The notes under the pieces: model-generated
Databases searched by the model: none
What the model was told of the DNA's origin: nothing
The model's input: the letters and a program-made list of their open reading frames with translations, nothing else
In this document: one piece after another, positions 1-4,620 of the stretch
Position numbering within the stretch: the first letter of the stretch is position 1
Layout: every line of letters starts with the position of its first letter
Source of the DNA: Cyclobacteriaceae bacterium
GTDB lineage: Bacteria; Bacteroidota; Bacteroidia; Cytophagales; Cyclobacteriaceae
Length of the DNA: 6,375 bases
Assembly: GCA_025363495.1 (NCBI GenBank)
Contig: JANYDR010000639.1
Location: forward strand, 1 to 6,375
Direction: 5' to 3'
Program-made: the position numbers and the translations under genes

Positions 1-2
1 TC

Positions 3-101
3 CTGATAAATGACCTCGCTAAAATAGCGGTTAATCAATTTAACTTAGAAGAAAAAAAAGGGAAAATGTCTCATTATAAAACACTTATGGCATTAGACTG
101 A
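3..101 (+). CDS. Possible C-terminal tail of a gene entering from the left edge
   Basis: One plus-strand frame is open from the left edge to a TGA at 99-101. It gives 32 residues (L-I-N-D-L-A-K-I-A-V-N-Q-F-N-L-E-E-K-K and on, ending L-M-A-L-D). The composition looks like a natural charged helix rather than random translation, and the end would be convergent with the minus-strand operon. The stretch is short, and an open frame this long can occur by chance in AT-rich DNA. No family is recognised. Confidence 0.4.
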   Translation: MINDLAKIAVNQFNLEEKKGKMSHYKTLMALD

Positions 102-125
102 CGGTTATGGCCTCGCCGGCAGGCG

Positions 126-150
126 TGTCATCCGTGGCAAAGATTTTTTT
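126..150 (+). terminator. Weak hairpin plus T-run after the left-edge reading frame
   Basis: TGTCA (126-130) can pair with TGGCA (135-139) around a 4-base loop, with one G-T pair. Seven T follow at 144-150 after a 4-base spacer. It lies 24 bases after the plus-strand TGA, where a terminator for that gene would be expected. The stem is only 5 pairs, so the call is tentative. Confidence 0.3.
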
Positions 151-160
151 ATTTCTACAT

Positions 161-184
161 AAATAATAGGATCTCAGAGTCCCT
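161..184 (-). terminator. Weak terminator-like hairpin after the operon's last gene
   Basis: Read on the minus strand, AGGG (184-181) can pair with TCCT (171-168), with an inner C-T/A-G pairing around a 3-base loop and one A-A mismatch. ATTATTT follows. It begins 7 bases after the stop of the last gene. The stem is imperfect and the T tract is interrupted, so this may be coincidental. Confidence 0.2.
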
Positions 185-191
185 ACCTAAA

Positions 192-767
192 TTAGTTTGC
201 CTCTTTATTTTTTAAGCGTTCATCAATAATTGAGTCCCGTAGACTAACAAAATCAGAGAGTACAAGAATTATGGTGAAGTAGTAGATCATAATTTCACCC
301 ATGACAAGAGTCTTGGCCAGGAGACTGGCAGGAATGACATCATAAAATCCCAGATTATTGAATCCAAGCATGCTGAGATAAAAAAATTCAAATAAGATTT
401 CCGCTTCGTTCAGATTAGCAGGTAAACCAGTAAAATGGCTTGGATCGATCTGGTACAGGCAAAAGAAATCAACGGAGTAGGAAAATATGATGGTTAATAT
501 ATTCACGGACATAAAGATCAGGAACCTGAAATAGGCGACGTTCTTATTAATTACATGAAATATTTTCTTAAGGCTTTGAATGATGAAGAAGATGTTCTTG
601 GCTATCGCCAGTGCAAAAACAAACCAAGTGTTAATCACTGGATTTACTACCTCGAGATCATCGAGGTAAAAGACTACAACTCCTAATAGAATGATCACTC
701 CATTTTTTAGAATGATATCTTTCGTATTCAGTGAAGTGACGAATGATCTTATTGATATTGATCCCAT
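192..767 (-). CDS. Small membrane protein with a K+-channel-like pore module and an atypical filter
   Basis: A 191-residue membrane protein with hydrophobic segments near 21-38, 46-66, 79-104 and 150-172, and an amphipathic stretch at about 122-135 before the last one. The segment 129-146 has the layout of a K+ channel pore loop: an aromatic-rich pore helix, then N-L-G-F-Y-D-V-I-P (138-146), then a final helix beginning S-L-L-A-K. In typical members the same place reads T-x-G-Y-G-D-x-x-P. Here the Thr is Asn, the first aromatic is Phe, and the second filter glycine is Tyr142, while Gly140, Asp143 and Pro146 remain. It resembles the bacterial ion channel family with two helices before the pore unit. 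K+ selectivity is doubtful, and it may be a non-selective or non-conducting relative. No cytoplasmic regulatory domain follows; the C-terminus is a short charged tail. It starts 7 bases after the SafE-type gene and is the last gene of the run, so co-expression with the oxidase is likely. Ion-channel ancestry is moderately sure, function unknown. Confidence 0.75.
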   Translation of the reverse strand: MGSISIRSFVTSLNTKDIILKNGVIILLGVVVFYLDDLEVVNPVINTWFVFALAIAKNIFFIIQSLKKIFHVINKNVAYFRFLIFMSVNILTIIFSYSVDFFCLYQIDPSHFTGLPANLNEAEILFEFFYLSMLGFNNLGFYDVIPASLLAKTLVMGEIMIYYFTIILVLSDFVSLRDSIIDERLKNKEAN

Positions 768-774
768 ATCAACA

Positions 775-1458
775 TTATTTGCAAATCACAATTTCCGCAT
801 TCGTGGAATTCCCCTGATTCATCGAGTGCTCCAGCGTACCTCGGGCAATTAATAGTGCACCAAGTACGATCATGGAAATGGTGCTGAACCGAGGCAGACT
901 GAGATGATAATGCTCTATCAAATATTTTACAATACTGGTAAAGCCAAGCATTACCGGAAGTGTACCAAGACCAAAGAAAAGCATGAATAAAAATCCCGAA
1001 CCATAATAAGGAAGGATCAAGCAGTAGGTCAGGGCTAAGTAGGTGAGACCGCATGGAAGCATTCCATTGAGCATACCTAAAAGAAAGTATGACAGGACTT
1101 TTTTCTCTTTCAAAATTTCCGAAAAGAGATTCTTTGTCACTATCGTAATCTGCTGGATCGTGGAAGAGAGAAACGGAATGCGTCCCATAAGCCTGGTTCC
1201 TGTAAGCCCTATCGTTACGAGAATCACTCCGAGGGATATAGAGAGAATGCTTTGAAAGCCTGTCATATTAAATAAAGAACCAAATGCACTTACCGCCATG
1301 CCCAGTACTCCGTACATCGTGATTCTTCCAGCGTTGTATAAAACACGGATATAGATATACGGTTTTTTAAAACTTGTTACTGCCATTATCAAAGGGCTGC
1401 ACATACCCAGGCAATGCAAACTGCCGGCAAGTCCTATAACAAAAGCAGTGAGAAACAT
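775..1458 (-). CDS. SafE/DsbD_2-type multi-spanning membrane protein, probably linked to cbb3 oxidase maturation
   Basis: A 227-residue membrane protein with about six hydrophobic segments. It belongs to the group annotated as sulfite exporter TauE/SafE or cytochrome c biogenesis transmembrane region (DsbD_2). Family marks are G-S-L-H-C-L-G-M-C (Cys16, Cys20) at the end of the first helix and L-P-C-G-L-T-Y (Cys136) in a repeated-half position. The two Cys-containing motifs in opposed halves recall the CcdA/DsbD fold, in which such cysteines carry electrons across the membrane. Homologues are often found next to ccoGHIS genes, so a role in copper or thiol handling for oxidase assembly is plausible, but this is inference; sulfite export has no support here. 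Extra cysteines are Cys146 and Cys226. The ATG is 2 bases after the ccoH stop and the TAA stop lies 7 bases before the next start, placing it firmly within the operon. Confidence 0.88.
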   Translation of the reverse strand: MFLTAFVIGLAGSLHCLGMCSPLIMAVTSFKKPYIYIRVLYNAGRITMYGVLGMAVSAFGSLFNMTGFQSILSISLGVILVTIGLTGTRLMGRIPFLSSTIQQITIVTKNLFSEILKEKKVLSYFLLGMLNGMLPCGLTYLALTYCLILPYYGSGFLFMLFFGLGTLPVMLGFTSIVKYLIEHYHLSLPRFSTISMIVLGALLIARGTLEHSMNQGNSTNAEIVICK

Positions 1459-1460
1459 AA

Positions 1461-1886
1461 TCAGAGGGTTATTATTTTCTCCAGGAAATATTCTTTTTCA
1501 TTCATGGACCATTGTATTTTCATTCGATACATCCCTTTGGGAAGTAAGCTGACATCAAAGTCCTGCAGGGCGTTTGAGTTTTGAAGTGCAAACACCTTAT
1601 CAAATTTTCCGTCTGATGGCCGGAACATTACCATTGTTCCTTTTTCTATTATCCCCGTTTTATTGAATTTTATTTCTATTAGTTTTTCGGAGACGTTAAT
1701 AAGTGGTTTTTCAAGCAGTTGATTGTAGTTATTCATGGACTCGATCCGCTGCTGGTAAGCAAGCTCTTCCTGATAGTAGTTTTTGGATACAAGGCTCACC
1801 TCCTGACGAACACAGATCACCACAAGGACTCCTATGAAAATGGCAAACCCAACGAATGCCACAATGATTGATTTCCCCCAATTCAT
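1461..1886 (-). CDS. ccoH: cbb3 oxidase assembly protein CcoH/FixH
   Basis: A 141-residue protein with a short N-terminal cytoplasmic stub, one membrane helix (about 6-27) and a periplasmic domain. The segment directly after the helix holds V-S-K-N-Y-Y (34-39), the Tyr-Tyr signature of FixH proteins, followed by a charged helix (Q-E-E-L-A-Y-Q-Q-R). The rest looks like a beta-rich domain, with Leu-Pro-x-Gly-x-Tyr (114-119) in the usual place near the end. CcoH acts in maturation of the cbb3 complex and associates with CcoP and CcoN in studied species; its exact reaction is not settled. The ATG overlaps the ccoG stop (ATGA), which implies translational coupling. The TGA stop is 2 bases before the next gene. 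Confidence 0.93.
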   Translation of the reverse strand: MNWGKSIIVAFVGFAIFIGVLVVICVRQEVSLVSKNYYQEELAYQQRIESMNNYNQLLEKPLINVSEKLIEIKFNKTGIIEKGTMVMFRPSDGKFDKVFALQNSNALQDFDVSLLPKGMYRMKIQWSMNEKEYFLEKIITL

Positions 1887-3325
1887 AACGATGGTTTTAT
1901 TGAATGACTTGACACTGGGCCAATGAATTTTACTTTTATTTTTTCCAGGAGCTTGCCTTGTCTATAAACACCCAGGTAAACTACCGTGCGTGCCGATGTG
2001 ATATCAGCTGCTGGTATTTTTATAAAATATATTGTCTTAAGCAAGCCCTGAGCTGGAACTTCAATCGGGTTATTGTCAGGTTTGACCAGCGTTGCAGTAG
2101 GCGGTGATTCCACCTTCAGCTCCAGCGGCATGGCATCAAACGTTTTATTTACGAACTCTACATTATACAAGTTTGTAATCGAGCCATCATCACTTTTCTG
2201 GTATAAAGTCCCTGAGACTTTAAAGACATTGGTTTCCACCTCAGATCTTGTAATGAGTGAGAAACTCAGCAGACCGATTAGCGCCAATAGAACGAAACTA
2301 TATCCGATAACCCGTGGCGTTAAAAGTTTTGTGATACCATTTTGTATGGAATTATAAGATGCAAAGCGGATCAAACCAGTTGGTTTATCGATCTTTATCA
2401 TCACTTCATCACAGGAATCAATACAAGCAGTACAATTAACACATTCGAGCTGCGTGCCATTACGAATATCAATTCCGGTGGGACAAACATGAACACAAAG
2501 TTTGCAATCAATGCAATCTCCAGTCTTGACTGGTTCGACGTCATTTTTTTTGAGCTTTCCCCTGGGCTCACCCCGGATCCAATCATACGCTACCACGATA
2601 GAATCTTTAATGAGCAATACTCCCTGGAGGCGTCCGTAGGGACAGACTGCAATGCACGCTTGCTCCCGGAACCGTGCATAAACGAGATAGAAAACAGTGG
2701 TAAATGCCAGGATGCCAACAAAGCCAGCAACATTTTCTGAAGGTGAATGTTGAATTATTTCGAGCGTCCTGCCAATACCCACGAGGTATGCCATGGCGGT
2801 ATGAGCAATTAATAATGAGATAAGAATAAAAAGAGTGTGCTTAAAAATGTTCCGGCCCACTTTTGAAATGCTGGGTGGAGATTCTTTCAACTTTCGTTGC
2901 GATGCACCATCGCCTTCTAACCAGTATTCAATTTTACGAAAGACCATCTCCATGAATAGTGTTTGGGGGCACATCCAACCACACCATATCCGTCCGAAGA
3001 CAACAGTGAATAAAATAATGAAGACAAAAAATGTTATCAGGGTAATAGCCAGTAACACAAAATCCTGTGGCCAGAAGACCTGACCGAAAATCACAAATCT
3101 TCTCTCTAAAAAATTCAGCAACAATAAAGGCTGTTCGCCAATGGTAAGAAAGGGTCCGCTAAAGAATAATGACAATAGAATTACCGTAACAACAATTCTT
3201 CTTCTATGAAGATTGCCAGACGGTTTCTTGGGGTACAGCCAGATACGCTTTCCTTTTTCATCTACTGTCGCTATAGTATCGCGAAACTCTTCATCGTATT
3301 GGTAAAGCTCCTGGCTGTCTTTCAC
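1883..3325 (-). CDS. ccoG: Cytochrome c oxidase accessory protein CcoG (FixG/RdxA type), GTG start
   Basis: CcoG is a membrane iron-sulfur protein needed for cbb3 oxidase assembly. Work on homologues assigns it a role in reducing Cu(II) before delivery to CuB. The 480 residues match the family length. Membrane helices lie near 43-62, 88-110, 162-184, 200-218 and 338-357. Conserved cysteine pairs occur in W-C-G-W-M-C-P (Cys115, Cys119) and A-C-I-A-V-C-P-Y (Cys224, Cys228). A double 4Fe-4S ferredoxin domain follows, with Cys271/274/277/281 and Cys295/298/301/305. The C-terminal third (about 360-475) fits the periplasmic immunoglobulin-like FixG C-terminal domain. The start is GTG (3325-3323): an in-frame TGA lies about nine codons upstream with no ATG between, and the first internal Met is residue 118, so no ATG start is possible. 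One base separates it from the ccoP stop, and its TGA overlaps the ccoH ATG by 4 bases (ATGA). Confidence 0.97.
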   Translation of the reverse strand: MKDSQELYQYDEEFRDTIATVDEKGKRIWLYPKKPSGNLHRRRIVVTVILLSLFFSGPFLTIGEQPLLLLNFLERRFVIFGQVFWPQDFVLLAITLITFFVFIILFTVVFGRIWCGWMCPQTLFMEMVFRKIEYWLEGDGASQRKLKESPPSISKVGRNIFKHTLFILISLLIAHTAMAYLVGIGRTLEIIQHSPSENVAGFVGILAFTTVFYLVYARFREQACIAVCPYGRLQGVLLIKDSIVVAYDWIRGEPRGKLKKNDVEPVKTGDCIDCKLCVHVCPTGIDIRNGTQLECVNCTACIDSCDEVMIKIDKPTGLIRFASYNSIQNGITKLLTPRVIGYSFVLLALIGLLSFSLITRSEVETNVFKVSGTLYQKSDDGSITNLYNVEFVNKTFDAMPLELKVESPPTATLVKPDNNPIEVPAQGLLKTIYFIKIPAADITSARTVVYLGVYRQGKLLEKIKVKFIGPVSSHSIKPSL

Positions 3326-3326
3326 G

Positions 3327-4412
3327 TTATTTTCTATTAGCCGCGATTTTCAAAGTGTCCAGGCGGAGGGAATCCAATCGCTGTTTGAATAGAGTGCCTT
3401 GTGGAGATTTTGCATTGGGTGGATTGCTTCCCTGCAGGCTCATGACATAAAACGCTACATCCCTTACATCTTTCTGACTCATAACTTTTCCCCAGGCAGG
3501 CATGGCTTTCTCCACGACACCATTTTTTATAGTTGAGAATACATTACCGATTTCTCCGCCATGGAGCCAGTATTCATCTGTGAGGTTGGGACCAATCGAG
3601 TTGCCACCACCATCAGCTCTGTGGCAAGAGCCGCAATTACTGCTCATGAATACAAGTTTGCCTCGTCCAATGATAGTTGCATCCTTTGTAAAGAGGAGGG
3701 TTTTTTCATCAACCACTTCGGCGGGTTGAGAGGCTTTCAAGATTCTCAGATCATCTTCAGCTTTTGTTATTTCATTCTGATACTCCTGAAGCGACAGAGG
3801 CAATGTGTCTGTTAAATGGTAGACACCCATATATATCAGTGCGAACACAATGGAACCATAAAACAATCCTTTCCACCAGGGTGGGAGATGATTGTCCAGT
3901 TCCTTAATCCCATCATAATTATGATCCAGTTCTATATTCTTTTCCTCTTCCAGTGGCACAAGAACATTTGCACGATCCCAGAATTTTGACCACCAGGAAG
4001 CAGCAGGAGTATAAACTATTCCTGTCCGTTGTGCTTTTTCTTTGGCGGCGTTTTGAATGAAAACATTGAGCACGCGCAACATCACAAATGCTACGATCAA
4101 GGTCAGGATAATCGTTATAACGACAAACGTTCCCACGAGATAGATTGGAAACATAGGACTATTGATGGGATCATCCCAGAATGTCTTTGATGTTGAAGAG
4201 GTCTCTTGCGCGAACGAGGTGAATGAACTGATCAGCAAGAGGGAAAGTGGCAATGCTATTTTTTTTAACGCCTTTCTTTCCCGTTCGTCCTGTTTTTTCT
4301 GACAGTTTTCGCATTTATTTTGACATTCCATTTTTGGGAGTTGTATTTCATTTTCACCCAGCGAGATGTTCTCTTTCTCTTTGGATTTTTTTTCAACTTT
4401 CTGGCAACACAT
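3327..4412 (-). CDS. ccoP: cbb3 oxidase subunit III (CcoP), single-heme form with Cys-rich N-terminal extension
   Basis: CcoP is the membrane-anchored cytochrome c subunit that passes electrons to the CcoNO core. This 361-residue version has one heme site, C-G-S-C-H at 260-264, with likely axial Met304 (A-M-P-A-W-G). Diheme CcoP proteins of Proteobacteria have two. Domain order: a charged cytoplasmic segment (1-50) with Cys2, Cys3 and a C-x3-C-x2-C cluster (Cys30, 34, 37); a signal-peptide-like hydrophobic stretch (about 52-68) ending S-F-A-Q; a membrane helix (about 88-112); the CcoP N-domain motif D-x-x-Y-D-G-I-x-E-L-D-N-x-L-P-P-W-W (163-180); a second helix (about 182-200); a helical linker; and the periplasmic cytochrome c domain (about 245-330). 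The C-terminal 30 residues are polar. The start is uncertain: Met28 (4331) would remove Cys2 and Cys3 but keep the cluster, and no later Met precedes the hydrophobic stretch. The ATG is 2 bases after ccoQ. Confidence 0.94.
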   Translation of the reverse strand: MCCQKVEKKSKEKENISLGENEIQLPKMECQNKCENCQKKQDERERKALKKIALPLSLLLISSFTSFAQETSSTSKTFWDDPINSPMFPIYLVGTFVVITIILTLIVAFVMLRVLNVFIQNAAKEKAQRTGIVYTPAASWWSKFWDRANVLVPLEEEKNIELDHNYDGIKELDNHLPPWWKGLFYGSIVFALIYMGVYHLTDTLPLSLQEYQNEITKAEDDLRILKASQPAEVVDEKTLLFTKDATIIGRGKLVFMSSNCGSCHRADGGGNSIGPNLTDEYWLHGGEIGNVFSTIKNGVVEKAMPAWGKVMSQKDVRDVAFYVMSLQGSNPPNAKSPQGTLFKQRLDSLRLDTLKIAANRK

Positions 4413-4414
4413 AG

Positions 4415-4609
4415 CTAGTGGATTTTATTTGTTGTGCTTGAATCTGGTGCGTCGTCATTCAAGGGCATCTGTTTCATGGTGTTAATAAACCCCTTGTCGG
4501 CTGTAAACACGTACCATAACAGGCAGAGGAAAAAGAGAAAGAATATGACAAAGGAAATAACCGGCCAGATGGCGATGTTATCGATACTTTGAAGAATATT
4601 GTTGTACAT
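4415..4609 (-). CDS. ccoQ: cbb3 oxidase small subunit CcoQ
   Basis: A 64-residue protein with one membrane helix at about residues 14-35 (hydrophobic run rich in Phe, Leu and Ile), followed by W-Y-V-F and a short polar cytoplasmic tail. CcoQ/FixQ proteins are of this size and shape and help keep CcoP attached to the CcoNO core. Sequence similarity is always weak in this family, so the call rests on size, a single membrane span and position between ccoNO and ccoP. The ATG start lies 11 bases after the ccoNO stop, and the TAG stop is 2 bases before the ccoP start. No Shine-Dalgarno sequence is visible, as for the other genes here. Confidence 0.88.
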   Translation of the reverse strand: MYNNILQSIDNIAIWPVISFVIFFLFFLCLLWYVFTADKGFINTMKQMPLNDDAPDSSTTNKIH

Positions 4610-4620
4610 AATCTATTGGT

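Noticed and set aside
66..101. An 11-codon plus-strand ORF with a purine-rich stretch upstream
   Set aside because: The same frame is open to the left edge, so this is more simply the end of a longer frame than an independent small gene.
110..124. GC-rich inverted repeat around GCCGGC, considered as an operator or strong terminator
   Set aside because: Only 4 base pairs close around a 7-base loop, and the nearest T-run is 20 bases away; the weaker hairpin at 126-139 is better placed.
749..1054. Minus-strand open frame overlapping the SafE-type gene
   Set aside because: It covers the 3' part of that gene in another frame and runs into the next; composition rich in Trp, His and Cys without a motif indicates a shadow frame.
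2342..2740. Long plus-strand open frame antisense to ccoG
   Set aside because: It lies wholly inside the well-conserved ferredoxin region of ccoG, has no recognisable family features, and is explained as a shadow of that gene. Other antisense frames at 1043-1255, 2073-2357, 2835-3083, 3502-3815, 4855-5052 and 5284-5469 were rejected for the same reason.
4302..4325. C-x3-C-x2-C in CcoP read as a radical SAM signature
   Set aside because: It sits in a short charged leader before membrane helices, with no SAM-binding barrel around it; the spacing match is coincidental, although metal binding remains possible.
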